Source: Owenia fusiformis (lineage: Eukaryota; Annelida; Polychaeta; Sabellida; Oweniidae). Taken from it: a stretch of 64,000 nt of DNA. The translations under genes were made by a program, and so were the position numbers. How positions within the stretch are numbered: position 1 is the first letter of the stretch; every line of letters begins with the position of its first letter. This document shows, one piece after another, positions 1 to 12,500 of the stretch. The notes under the pieces were generated by a model that was not told the DNA's origin, made no database searches, and saw only the letters and a program-made list of their open reading frames with translations. Location: the NCBI GenBank assembly GCA_903813345.2, contig CAIIXF020000011.1, positions 21,805,754 through 21,869,753 on the forward strand, read 5' to 3'.

Positions 1-676
1 CTGCCTCGATAAGAATGCCACCTGTTGGCGATCTCTCGGGTTATTAAACAGTATCATATAGTGAGAGTTTAAGCTCATCGATCTATTCATTTTTCCTTGA
101 TGATACATATTCTGGAGTAGGCATATCACAGACAGATTTCGATGGTGACTGCCTTTGCTATAGAGATCACATATCCGTTGATCATTTGTTGCCTCATTCA
201 TAAGATCATCGAGAAGTATCAAAGTAGGAACTGAAGTGTCAAGGTATCTTGAATCATCAATATCCTCTGGTATTCCCTTCACAAATTCCAAATGTGGGTA
301 TTTTCTTAGCTCTTCGTAGGCAGGCTGCCATTGACCATAACACCAGATGATTCTTCTAGGAATTGGGGATATATACCGTTCAACATTTTTGATCAAGTGC
401 TTCATAAGCCAGGTCTTCCCCGACGATGTTGGTCCGGCTGAAAATACAACAAAAAAATTTTTTTTTAATAAATTGACATGCTCTCTTTCTATATTTAGAA
501 ACCTATCAGACTTTTAATTTCAACATGTCCATGCCTATACCTGCTATCATAGTAAACGGATGTTTCAGCATAACATCAGACTGATGCATTTTTTCTCCAT
601 GAAACTTATTCATATGCCTTGATAGGTTATCACCTCTCGTAAAATTCACACTACACTCAGAACAATTGAAAGACAT
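1..676 (-). CDS. C2H2 zinc finger plus FtsK/HerA-like packaging ATPase (virus or Polinton-type origin), 5' part
   Basis: Exons on the minus strand are 676-541 and 437 to beyond the left edge, separated by a 103 bp GT-AG intron (540-438). Exon 1 starts at the ATG at 676 and encodes a C2H2 finger with spacing C-x2-C-x12-H-x4-H, then a short linker. The splice falls just before the Walker A loop GPTSSGKT, and removing the intron keeps frame. Downstream are a hydrophobic Walker B strand ending LLDDLM and conserved-looking GSHHRN and NPRD motifs. From memory, ATPases of this kind occur in Maverick/Polinton-like elements and related DNA viruses and are common as hypothetical proteins in aquatic invertebrate genomes; that assignment is inference. 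The frame is open through all visible sequence. The C-terminus lies outside the window, so intactness cannot be judged. No other viral gene is visible beside it. Confidence 0.7.
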
Positions 677-842
677 GTTGTCTGTTCAAGATCTATCAGT
701 AAAATGACTCAAAACATGGACAACTTAAAATATATAAGAATATTCTAATGTGCAGTATTGTGATTGGTTCAAAATGTGTCAATTAAGATCAATTGTAAAC
801 ATAAACAGGCATTTATGACATTATAAACTATTGAATATTAAA

Positions 843-1175
843 GTAAAGGGAGGGGAGGAGGTTTGGAAGATGGAGAAGAGACAGGAGGAGGTTGGGTGGA
901 AGTAGGAGGAGGTATGAGGTAAGGAGGAGGTAGGGAGGAGGTGGGAGGAGGTAAGGAAGAGGTTTGAGGAGGTAAGGAGGAGGTAATGATGAGGTAGGGA
1001 GGAGGTGGGAGGAGGTAAGGAGGAAGCGGGAGGAGGTAGAGAGGAGGTGGGAGAAGGTAAGGAAGAGGTGGGAAGAGGTAAGGAGGATATAGGGAGGAGG
1101 TAATGATGAGGTAGGGAGGAGGCGGGGGGGAGGTAAGGAGGAGGTAAGGAGGAAGTGGGAGGAGGTAGGGAAAAG
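843..1175. repeat. GGAGG-rich purine tandem array
   Basis: About 330 bp of nearly pure purine plus T, built from variants of GGAGGAGGTAAGGA with units of roughly 10-22 bp. The other strand is pyrimidine-rich. No reading frame of interest. Such tracts can form triplex or G-quadruplex structures, but nothing here shows that they do. Confidence 0.85.
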
Positions 1176-1261
1176 ATGGCTAACTTCCGTTTTAAAACCT
1201 ACCCAGGCCGACTAAAAGATGCCTCACTTCCGCTATGATGTCACCCTCTTGCCCAGACAGA

Positions 1262-1385
1262 TGCAAAATGGCTGACTTCCTGCTAGAAAGCTTCAAAATG
1301 GCCGACTTCCGGTTAAATGGCTGACTTCCGGGCTGACTTCCGGTCAAAATGGCTGACTTCCTGTCAAAATGGCTAACTTCCGGAA
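1262..1385. repeat. Short tandem copies of AAAATGGCTGACTTCCGG
   Basis: Five or six imperfect copies of an 18-20 bp motif around ATGGCYGACTTCC. The motif resembles the start-codon context of a housekeeping first exon, but with no splice donor and repeated copies it reads as a simple repeat. A related copy lies near 1178. Confidence 0.7.
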
Positions 1386-1390
1386 CGTAT

Positions 1391-1932
1391 AGTCGTGGGG
1401 TAGGGCGTCCGTTACTCTTAGGGCCCGAGATTCCCGAAATATGTACACGCCACCACGCCGAGGGGGGAGGGGTGGGGTCCCCGTATGTGCCTCCCGAGCT
1501 CAGGGAGGCTCACAGATGTCCCTCCCCATTGGAGCCCATGTTAGGGAGGGTACTATGAAAAATCGTGTCCCTCCCCATAGGACTCAATGTTAAAGGTGCG
1601 TCAGAACTCTCGTTTCTGTAACTACTGATTTTGTTCGCAAAAGTATGTGTTTTCTGTTGTATGTGGAAAAGTGGAGGACGAAAGGTTTTCAAAATTCATC
1701 AAAATAGGGCTAATTTACGCCATTCGCCTATTTTCAAGCACAGCAACACGTATATTTATTTCACCTAAAATATCAATTGATTCGTGTTTTATGATGCTCC
1801 TAGCCCATTAACAATATATATATGATATCAGAGTTATTCGTCTAAAATGTTTTGAGATAGAGAGGTAAATGTGGAGGACGAAAGGATTTTCATTTGTGTA
1901 CATTTTTCTCAAAAACGTCACATTCTACCATG
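1391..1932. other. Intergenic, no gene seen
   Basis: Contains two short direct copies of GTGGAGGACGAAAGG (near 1669 and 1870) and two of TCCCTCCCCAT. No splice-bounded coding sequence is visible. The 3' end of the lectin receptor transcript should fall here; an AATAAA on the minus strand lies near 1755. Confidence 0.5.
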
Positions 1933-4814
1933 TTAAAAGCGAGGATCCTCTGGATTACGCCACAAAATGTGTAACAATGCGTGCGCGAGATTTTTGCGAT
2001 ACATCTCTGTATGAAGCACAGAGTTTATATCTGGTTTCGGGAGTAATTTTGGCTTCTCCCTTGAAAGTGTATTAGCATAAAGATGAAACTGTTCATTATT
2101 ATAAACTGCAGAATGATTAACAGGCTGAGATTTTTGTGAATCACCAGTCTGTAAATTCTCAACGGTACTGTAATCATCCATGATCTCTGGATTGCTATCA
2201 TTGCGGATTTCCTTTGTTTCATCTCCGTCTTTTTGATCATCGTAAGTGGGATCTGTCACACTTTTAGTCTTGTGTTGAGTCGATGGTGCAATTCTCTTTA
2301 TGTCTTTCTCATTGTTTTTGTCATACTCAAAAGCATCGTTCATGTATACATTGTGCTCAGATTCCCGATTGGGGCTTTTCGAACCGAGTCGCTTTTTTCT
2401 GAAAATAAGAGTTATAATGACACGACCCGTACAAAGATGTCTCCTTTGAACCTTGGCATATTGGATTTCTTTATGCAAATACTCACTCTAACTTGAATAA
2501 TTGTAATATTTATGTATGTCTCGTCAAAAGAAAGCTTTTCACTTCATGGAGTTTTAAGTATGTTTTAACAATGAAATGTTTGATATCGAAGTCAGCCTGA
2601 CCTGGCTTAAAAATTTAACGAAAGAAGAAGACACTCGTATAAGTTAAGTAAAAAGAACTTCTGCTTCTTCGACATGGAACTAAGAAAGCAGTATAGAAAT
2701 TACCTTCTGCACAATATCACTAGGACAACTATCCCTACTATTACTGTTGTAAATATTGCTGCTCCGAGAACTATTCCTATCTGAATAGTGCCTGCGAGTA
2801 TGCCTGAAATTTGAAATCGATGAATGTAATGGGCATAGAGACAAATGCAGCAGTATGATATTAAATGATCCTGGGCATAGGAAAATCGGTCTTATCACAA
2901 AAATCAAAATTGTGCTACAGGGCCAAAAATGTGCCAAAGATTAAGAGAAAATGATATGCTACATTCAAATCCAAGTTTTTGATAATGCAAGGAAAAATTG
3001 TTAAAACACAAACCATGGCTCATTGGAAAGGTCTCTTTGTGCTTTTTAAGATAAACAAAAAATCAAAATATTGAAAAATTCTGTGATAAGACCCCTTTTC
3101 CTGTGGCCTGGCTCAAATACGTTTCTATGAAATTAAATTTTATTTCGCCAGGTGAAGTTAATTTAGTTTAAAAAACGTGTTCATGTATTGTATTTTCAGT
3201 TTTCTCACCTTGTGGCGGATTAGCCAATGCAACGTTGGTTGGCTTGTTGTTGTCAACTTCCGTTGTCATCCTTTCTGTTCCCAAAGGCGTGGTGATAGCC
3301 TTTGTTTGAAAAGGAGTTGGTTCTCTTCCATCTGAAGGGATTTTCCTGTCTGTGATTATTGGAGAGGTTGGAGTACTAGTAGTTGTGCTTTGTGAGTGTT
3401 GTTGGAATTCAAAACATGAGTAGTTCAGATCGTATCCCGAAGAGCCTAAAATGAACATACCATTGATAACTAATACTAGTTATATAAATAATGATGACGG
3501 CACGACGATAATCCTAATATTCTTATTGGAATGTGAAAGAACTCAAATGAAAATTGCACTCACTTTCTAAGGATATCCAATACATATTGTTGATTTTGGA
3601 ATCTATTTTCAAAATAACTTTAGCCCATGTACTTTTGTCCAAGTACCGTTTTTTGTTACCCGGTTGTCTTTTAGATATATCTATAGCTTTCTTAATATGT
3701 CCCGTAGCATTAATTATGCTGAATTCTGTGAATGGTTCTTGTGAGAAACCAGCGGCTTCAATGAGGTTTACATTGATGACACCACTATCCACTGAAGCAT
3801 TGACATGGCATACACAGGTGGGAACTGGATTTGTGGTTTCAGATGGAAAACCTTTGTTCACGATATGAAGCTCTTTGGTGATACCCTTAGCAGGACAACC
3901 ATGTTTGACGTCTGAAACAGAACAAACAACATTTACTAGCTATTCCGTAAAATGCGCATGTGTGTAGAATCGAGTACTTAATTACTAATACAACTGGAAT
4001 AATCTTGTTTTTATATATGTTTTAAAAATCAGTCGAAAGATGGTACCTGTAATGCAATTGAAACCAATTTCCACATATTCCTTAGCTCCCTGAGACTTTG
4101 TACAATCTGAACCAGTTGTTAGATTCGAATAAAACAATTGACATTTCTTGTGGTTGTATGACCGTACTTCACATGTCTTGTAGGTCTGTATGATACAATC
4201 ATCACCACTATTCAATGCACAGCTATTGCGAGGATTCTTTAATACTCCATATGTGATGTTAACAATTTCAATATACCCAGCATCACAAGTTGCAGTCGCT
4301 GAATTTACGTTGCATTCGCGTACACTGTCACCTAAGAAACAAAATATGTGATGTGTCATCGGATGTATATGCAACGCTTTGCAGGGAATTATTTTCAGTC
4401 AGCCTTGCACAGTTTTCAATGCAATCATCTCTCGTAAAGGCATTGGTACATATATTTATTTACAGAATGTTTTTTCACTGGTATATTCATTAACAATAAC
4501 AGTCCTAAACATTTAATTTCACATAAACACAACATCTATTAACATCAATTTTAGATGATGATATGTAAATCTGTTTTGCAGCGATGGAGAAAGTTCTATA
4601 CAAGGCATTAACTTGCAAAATGACACCACCTGCCGTTTGTTACAGACGCCGACCGCTGAACACCAACCGCCGTACACAAAAAGGTTTTGAGACTATAACA
4701 ATATGTCAACACTTGTGGTGGTGACGTCGACATAAAAATATGAGACTTACCTCTACACGGAATGTAATGAAGTGCCACTAGTAAGAACTTGAATATTTCA
4801 AGTTTGATTAACAT
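1933..4814 (-). CDS. Single-pass membrane receptor with SUEL-type (rhamnose/galactose-binding) lectin domain
   Basis: Six coding exons: 4814-4751, 4331-4047, 3911-3564, 3445-3209, 2803-2704, 2398-1933. Total 1500 nt, 499 residues; every junction is GT-AG and in phase. Residues 1-21 form a signal peptide (MLIKLEIFKFLLVALHYIPC). Exon 2 (about 22-116) is a SUEL lectin domain, shown by its order of cysteines, the AGYIEI strand, a YG motif and the closing C-x(n)-EYVEIGFNC. Exon 3 (117-232) is an unidentified beta-rich extracellular domain with a CVC motif and NAS/NAT glycosylation sites. Exon 4 is a Ser/Thr/Pro-rich stalk. Exon 5 supplies the transmembrane helix (about 316-341), followed by basic RRKKR, and exon 6 a 155-residue cytoplasmic tail. 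The tail carries three YxN motifs (YMN, YNN, YAN) and a YSTV. Role inferred: cell-surface glycan recognition with possible SH2-adaptor signalling. Confidence 0.88.
4598..4735. mobile_element. Short MITE-like repeat in lectin-receptor intron 1
   Basis: The segment beginning AAGGCATTAACTTGCAAAATG and ending near TGGTGGTGACG has a diverged copy in the same orientation at about 38140-38280 (AAGGCATTAACATGCAAAATG ... GGGGGTGACA). Ends resemble an inverted TGTCACC pair. Two copies in one window support a dispersed repeat. Confidence 0.6.
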
Positions 4815-7800
4815 GTTGAGTAATATGAATTATCCAATTTCATTGAACGAATGTTTCTTATCACGTTGTAAATGTACAGTAGTTGTCATTTTACCGATGT
4901 CAACATCGCGCATTTTAAATTCGTATATTTGAAGAAACCCAAGCATGTGAACTACTTTCAAAATAAAAAACTCAATACAATGCTCGTTTAAATCTTTGTA
5001 TCGTAACTTCCCTTGCAAAAAGTGTACTTTGATGGAGTATTATCTTTATTTTAACAAATTCTTACAGTTGCATTGTATCTCGATGTGGTAATGTATACCA
5101 TAAATACATTACGGAATAATGACGTATAATGTAATGCTTATAATCTATTCAAATGGAAAACAATACAAAGAAATGTATTAATTGATGGAGATATGCAAAT
5201 TGAAAACTGAATAAGTGAACAAGGAAGTTATAAACCCTTTTTCATTTCAGGTAGTTTTCGCCTTTTGAAAACATTGCATGCACATGTATTTATATTGCTT
5301 TTCTATGAACATAGGATCTTATATATATTAGAATAACTGCAATACGACTGGTTCTGAGACAAACAAATATTATGATTTACGCATATTGCCAATATTAGTG
5401 TTATTATAGCATCATTACGTAATATTGATGTTATATTAACGATAATTGTGTACTATGTAAAAGTCGGTCAGCCTATTTAAAATACACTAATTTGATTGTA
5501 ATCATGGGATGATTTTATATTTCAGATAATTTCTCAAGATATAAATTTGTCGACTCGAAGACTTTTTTTCTTCTGTTTAAAACATTGGTGGCAGTTTTAG
5601 ATCGAAGACTCGCTTCGCTCATTCCGGTTCACATTTGATATCAGCTCGTTGATAAAATGGCATAAGATAAATGGTTTGTTATTCTATATTTATTGATATT
5701 CATTTGAAATGGCATCAATTCACCCATATCACTTGATATTATCCCGTTGATTAAAATGATATCACTTGAATCGAATGATACTTATTGAAAATACAACAAT
5801 CTATTGGAGTATGATAGTTCAATTGAAATACATCACATACAACTTAGTCATTAAACTGAATTATGTTCATGCACTTTAGAATGTCAAAAGCGCTAACCAG
5901 GAAGGATTGGTGGGTTTAAAGGGAGTTTGGTGTGATTGTATTTGTGTGTATAGCACTTTTAGTGAATGTTTTCAAAGCTACTACACACTATATTTCATGT
6001 TTAATCAGATCGATGACTCATTTAATTTGCATAGAAACCAGGAACATAAAAAGAAAGAAATATGAATACGATGGCACGTTGACAGCGGAGTGTCGCAATG
6101 CATGGGCTGATTCAAGATTAAAACACATAAAGATCGCGAGCAACTTAAAACACGATTATGTACGAGAAGAATGTGCAAAATGTAAAGACACAATGACATT
6201 GAATCTTTGTATAAACACAGTGATAATATAAATATAAATTGAATTCATCAGTTTGTTTCTGTCTTAATCCACCCTTGTGATCTGCCATCTTTCATCAAAC
6301 ACATCGCATGAACGATCGTTTTTGGTTCTTGGGCATTTGCTGTCCAGGCATAGGGTAATTTCAAGCCCGTAGCCACTTAACCCCCCCCCCCCCCTAAACT
6401 GCCTTCAGGCCTGGGTATGTATAGGATGACGTATTTAGCAATGAAGTTTAGGTAGTAGGTGCACAGATGGACATGTTACAGTAGGGTCTTTAATAAAAAT
6501 CTGAAATATGTGTTGGCCCTACATTGATGTAAGTCAAAACTCCAAATAGTCTTGACTCCTGGTGCGTAACCGTCTATCGGAAGTGTGGTTCCCTTCATAA
6601 CATCAAAATGTGGTTTGACCGTTTCTATCATCATACAAGGCTCTGTGTGGTTAAAATTGAAGAGGCTTGACGTTGATATGCAAATAGAACTCGTCGACAC
6701 CGATTTTTCAAGTTTAAAAGGCCCCATATAAAGTTTCAACCAGTTTGGCTTACATTGTAGTTCTACCTTATTATGTTATCAAAATATAGGCATATGTGAA
6801 TTTTTTATTTCAAAAAGTCATCTTGATCAATTTTTAAAGGTTATGCAGATCTCCAAATAAGCGATCGATGATTCACACAAATATGTAGCATTCATTCTCA
6901 CGTGTGTTTTTGTCAAAAAAACTTGGTTGATAAATAAGCGAGAAATGAACTCACCCATGCATTCAGAGTGGTTCAGAGAAAAATGCATTTTAAAATTTTA
7001 TTTCCCATAAAAAAACAATGGTAGAGTAATATTTAAAACAAAATATTCCTCTTTTCAACCTAATTGAACAATCAACATTGGTTTATTCTGGGTCAGCAAT
7101 TTTAGAAGATTGAAACAGATTTTAAAAATTTTATTTCCAAAATGTTAGCACCTTAACTGTATCAAGGTGATGTCACTTGTAAACGCGTGTAATGTAAACA
7201 TTTTTAATATTCTAAAATATTTGAGTGGCACATTATTGAAATAGTGAGTCTTGTTCAATTTTCTCAATTACACTGTAAAGTGGAATGATTGATGATTAAA
7301 AGATCAACTTTTATTTGAACAAGGGCTGGAAATTTGAATATTTGAGAATTAAAAAGCTGACAACTTTTTTCATAAATCTCTAAAATAAGATATAAAGTCG
7401 TGAAATAGTAAATGAATGATAAAAACATATACTCCTCAAAAAAAGTTAAGGACCTCATAGGTTTACATGTTAATCCCCATATTTGTTTAATGACTAAGCG
7501 GGGAACAAAAGAAATCCCAATAAAGAAAATAAATCTGTATCTTGATTCTATTCACTATAAAGTCCGCAACGTTTCAATGTTATATCTCCATTACATTGGG
7601 TCAAATTTTGATGTTAAAATTGATGAATTTCATGAAATTTAACAAAAGTGCCAGATCCCATGTTAAACAAATAAACTAGTCAATATTAGAAAACAAAGTT
7701 ATCACATTGTTACAAATTTGGATTGGAGAGGTTTTCAAATATACAGGTTCTATTGTACATGATAAACATTCTTTCGGTACATAGTTTTAAAACCATAGAT

Positions 7801-8600
7801 GTAAGTATAAATGAACAATGTTATATTTATTTCAATAACACATTGGCACAGGCAGAGACATATGGCACAGGGTATAATATTGCATTTATATATTATATAA
7901 TGTTAAGTGTCAATAACTATTTACAAAATAACTACTGCCTGTTTTGTATTCATAAAATTAATGAAACAGACTCTAATCATAATTTTTGTAGCAATGAGTC
8001 CTTTGCCAGTCTCAAAAAGAAGATTTATTATCAAGTAGTCATTATAAACTTAGAATGTAGAAATGTCTAAAAATACAGTATGCAATTTATCATAAAACAT
8101 TTATTATGTACATGCTTATGAAGAACAGTGTTTATCATGATGGAATGTATAATATGTACATGCTAATGCATATTGCTAATTGCTAATATGCTAATAATTG
8201 TATTTCAAAATTAGTAACATCACTCAACATTACTTGTAAGCAGCAGTTTATGCAATTTCAACATTTACTCCATATTTCAAAGAAATTCTTTACAGCTTCT
8301 TATTGGACTATATAATTAGTTCAATCAAGGCCAGATAACAAGATATTTTCACATGATCACCTTGTAAGTGTAAAACACTTTAAACAAAAGTGTAACAATT
8401 TGTTATGAGTGCAAGTTACAACAAAGAGTGGTTATAACAATACAACACTTTCTCTTGGTGATAACGGATTCAGTTCAAAAAAGTAAAAGTAAAAATACAG
8501 AGATCTATTGATTGTGCAATGCAATAAACACTATATATATTCCTGTTGTAAGCTATAGTCCTCTGTACCATCCATTTGTACATGCACAGTAACTACTTCT
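4815..8600. other. AT-rich intergenic region, no gene seen
   Basis: I find no splice-consistent coding sequence. The open frames near 5932, 7412 and 7723 are AT-rich and resemble nothing I know. There is a C16 run at about 6380. At 7428 the text ACTCCTCAAAAAAAGTTAAGG resembles ends of mariner-type repeats I have seen elsewhere, but no partner end was found. Around 8110-8210 are several TGCTAAT direct repeats. Confidence 0.5.
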
Positions 8601-8607
8601 CTACATT

Positions 8608-8735
8608 ATGGACCTCTGTACATGTAAGTTACTACTTTAGTTTATCGGTATGAAGCAATAGACCTCTGTATCATCCATTTTGTTTGTTGGTAATCAAGAC
8701 TGGTCTACGATGCCAAGATACTACTTCTTGGTGGT
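8608..8735 (-). pseudogene. Diverged copy of the VWA gene's terminal exon
   Basis: This stretch aligns with 9551-9668, the last exon and stop region of the VWA gene. Shared text on the minus strand includes GTCTTGATTACCAACAAAC and CAGAGxTCTATTG. In the copy a 2-base deletion upstream of the LDYQQTK segment shifts the frame, and the downstream reading ends earlier at a TAA. Shorter fragments of the same unit lie near 8560 and 9357-9395. It could be a dead duplicate or a cryptic alternative last exon. Confidence 0.65.
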
Positions 8736-9404
8736 ATAGCTATACAGTGCTGGTATATATTAATTGATCAGTCGTTTAATTGGCATATTTTCTTGAATTT
8801 TAACATTTAATGTTCCAAACTCCCACAAACTGCAGAAAAGTATACCCCATAAATCATATTTACCAAAATGAGTGTCTCCAAGGCTTCACACCAGCGTATG
8901 TATAATGCATTTGTCACGAGTTTGAGCTGAAATTTCGCCAAAATGGAGTAGGCTAAGGGTAGTCTCTGCCAGGTTTATTTATTGTGGTAAGCTTGTAAGT
9001 GCTCAGAAGCAAATAATTCATGTGCGCAAAATAATCAAATAATCTGATTGGTCTAAACTTTGCTGCACATGCGCGCAATGTGTGCCATGTTTTTTCTAGT
9101 GATTTCGCTTTGTTTCATGGAGTTTGCGTTTCAGTGTAACTTCCGCAAAAATGGCGGACCATGGACAGAATAAACAGGTAAAATCACTCCGAAATTTCAA
9201 GAGAACTTTTTACCTATAATAGCAAAACTTTTGTTTTATTTGTGCATTCTATCTATCAGATAAGAGTCTCAGGGGTATGTAGGCAAATTCATTTTGATAG
9301 GAGCACTCTGTTTAGTTTGAAAACGCACCCTTAATTATTATATATCAGCACTGTAGATCTCTGTACCATCCGCTGTGCATGCACACAGGCACAGTAGCTA
9401 CTCA

Positions 9405-9544
9405 TGCCTGGGTCACATTTGCTGCGATTCATCGGCCGGCGCCTGGCCGATTGAGTATTCTGTTCAAAACTGAATACATTTGTGAATAGGATACTCAATC
9501 GGCCAGGCGCCTTAGTGAAAATCGGAGCCTATGTGACCAAGGCA
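9405..9544. mobile_element. Foldback MITE, TGCCTRGGTCACAT ends (copy 1)
   Basis: 140 bp near-perfect hairpin. The left end reads TGCCTGGGTCACATTTGCT and the right end, inverted, TGCCTTGGTCACATAGGCT. The inner arms CGCCTGGCCGATTGAGTAT and ATACTCAATCGGCCAGGCG are exact inverses. A second, longer copy lies at 59318-59536. Confidence 0.8.
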
Positions 9545-9568
9545 TTATGGACCTTTGTACATGCAAAG

Positions 9569-12500
9569 TTACTTCTTTAGTTTCCTGGTAACAATAGATC
9601 TCTGTACCATTCGTTTTGTTTGTTGGTAATCAAGACTTTGATCTACCATGCCATAGTTTTCTTCCACCTGAAATATGAGAATAAGATTGATGTATAAATT
9701 GTATACAGTCAAACCTGTATATTCAAACACCTCCAGTAGATAACATCCCCATTTAAAAGCTTTTTAAAATGTGATAATCCAAACATTTTTGGTCCAATCT
9801 TGGTAGCATTTGGATCAGACCAACATTTAAAAATTTCTTATTATGGGGGAGGGGTTGGGGATTATACAATAATTTACACAATTTTACCATGATTTACACA
9901 ACTGTTAAAACATGTGTCAACCTGAAAGAAGACCTCAATGAACAAACATCTAAACACCAAAGCTACCTTAGAAGCTGCAGATGGGGGAGGAGCTGAATCA
10001 GTGCATTCAATATCATCCTCCCCTTCCTCATCACCATCAGCGATTTCTACCTCTGCTTCCACCATCTTAGACTTTGAGGCAGCTTTGGAAAAGTTTGAAA
10101 TCCCTGTCATGATCCCTCCACCACCAGAACTGGATGGTCTCCCTGCAGCTGGAGAAGCTGAGAGAAGCTTTTTTGGACGTTCACCCTTCACAATTCTGAA
10201 ACTAATATTATGATAGATGTAACTTTATGTATTGAGTTTTACCTGAGGAGGTGCTGATGATCCTCCCCTTCCTCTAGGGGCTGGGGCAGACATTCTGGGA
10301 GGGCGTGGAGGGGCAGACATTCCATCTATGTTCCCAACATTACTCATGTATGCATCATCCATTGAGAAGAGTTCTGCTTCCTCCATCATACTTGTTGCTA
10401 TGGGAACTGGTGCACAATCAAAGCACTCAGCACTTGATTGGTCAAATAAACAAGTATCAATATCAACGACATATATTGAAGCATATTAATGATATGAAAA
10501 GATACATATACATGTACATGAAATTTTTAAAATCCAGAAATATATTTTGCAATTTTCGGTGAAAGATTAACTGATTGTAAAAAATCATTACAATTAATGT
10601 GTACGATGTAGTTCCTCCAAATCAGAAACAGACAAGCCTGACATGGATGATTTCTTATTCACCAATATTCTTTACAAATTATTTTGAAATTTTGAGACAA
10701 CAAAATATTAAGTTTTGTGACAGATGCAGATGTTATCACAAACCCTGAATGCCAGTCACAAGAATAGAGGCTTGGATAGATACATACCCCATTCCACCCT
10801 CTTCCTTCCCCTCTTCATAGTTCATCCTCAGATCATCCATGTTTGTGAATTTTGAATACATCTTTGACTTCATATTGGCTTCTGGCAGTGCAGCATTGTG
10901 GCTCCGTAGTTGTCGCGTTTTTGCACCTAAAATAAATCGCAATGTTTCGAGCACATATATTTTCTTTTAATCTTAAATTTCTGGGCTGCTGTTATTTTTT
11001 TTATATGAAGTCATAAATTTCAATGAAACATACTTACCTAGAAAATAATACATATTGTTTCAATATACAATTTTACTTGTGAAAAAAGTTTTTGTTTTAA
11101 GTATATTTTTTAGTTTTAAAGTTTACCTATTCCATACAATTGATTGTTAAAAAATGTTTTTTTCTCAAACTCAAGTTTCAACTGATGTTCCTGCCCTTCA
11201 CTCCATATGACAGCTTGAATTACCACCTTTTTTTTTAAGGTTAAGTTTTATTTATTTGCAATAAGATTTTACACTTGTTAAAAACTAGGAAGGCCTAGGT
11301 AAAACATTACATTATTGGCCTCCCTGAATTATCACCATTCTATTATGGGTCTATTGTAATAAAACAATGTAAATGTTCTCAAACACTTTAACCCACCTTT
11401 ACTTTGCATCTTCTTATACACCTTAGCAGACAGCTCCTCCTCATCAATTGCACCTTCTCCCCCTGCAGCCTCATACTCTTGAACAACCTCAATGTTCACA
11501 TCCTCCATCAGCTTTTGGAGAGAGATTTCCTCCTGAGCCCCACCAATTATAACCTGGCAGAATTGAATATTCAGATCAAATAACTGAGAACAAAACTTTA
11601 TTTTGTACTGTACTATTAAATAACACGTAAGTCTACTTTTTCTGCAAAACCATAAATTACATGGTTTAAACTCATTTTTATTTTTTATCTTTTTGCAAAT
11701 TGATGTAAAAATTTCAAAGCATGGACAATCACTTAAGATCATTGAGATTTTGATTACCTGAGCAAGAAGTTCAGCGTTCCTTAGAGGTACATACTGCCCT
11801 CCAGTTAAGTGGGCTATTGCCATAAAGAAGTCCCGGTGTCTATTGATGGCTGGTTCACAACCAACCATATATATTGTTACACCTTTCTCTGCTAGTTGAT
11901 GTGTTATTGTCATTGGATCTAGTCCATCAGGGCAGCCTATCTCAAAGTAAACAGATGGTTGAATAATCAAATCTAAAAATGTTGGAGTAATCAAATCTGG
12001 ACAAATACTATAAATGTTGGTATACCTGTTTTGAATTACAAATACATTTAAATGCTTATATGTGGGCAAAAAACTCTTGAATATACATGCAGAGTAAAAT
12101 AAATCAATGAATCAAAAGCAACTTTTTCCAGAAAAACCTGTATGGTGGAACACCTTAGTAAGTTGAACACCTCTGTGAGCGAAACAGATTTCAGAGTCCT
12201 ATGATCAATTGACTTAATGCTAATTAATAAACCTCTGTTAGTGGAACACCTCCAAAGTGGAACACTAATTAGAGGTTACTGTGTTACACTTATACAGGTT
12301 TTACTGTACTGCTTTCAGCTGTTTGTAAAGGACACATACCTTTGGGAAAGCCGTCTCTAGACTTTTGTAGACCATGTGGGGGAGCATCAGCTATGAACAC
12401 ACATATTTTAGTTGCTTCATCCCTCCAGCTCAGCTTTAGTACTTGATGAAGGGCATCCGCTACAGCTTCCGGACCATCACCTCCTGTCATATGGAAATAC

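Noticed and set aside
5932-6231. 99-codon open frame on the plus strand
   Set aside because: No splice context or recognisable domain; AT-rich and no more than chance in this composition.
7412-7642. 76-codon open frame near ACTCCTCAAAAAAAGTT
   Set aside because: May be part of a decayed mariner-type repeat, but the partner terminal repeat and any transposase motif are absent.
9151-9177. Plus-strand first exon (ATGGCGGACCATGGAC ending at AACAG|GTAAAA)
   Set aside because: Start context, GC-richer upstream and donor look good, but I found no following plus-strand exon, and the region downstream is occupied by the antisense VWA gene. ATGGCGGACC-like text also recurs in repeats here.
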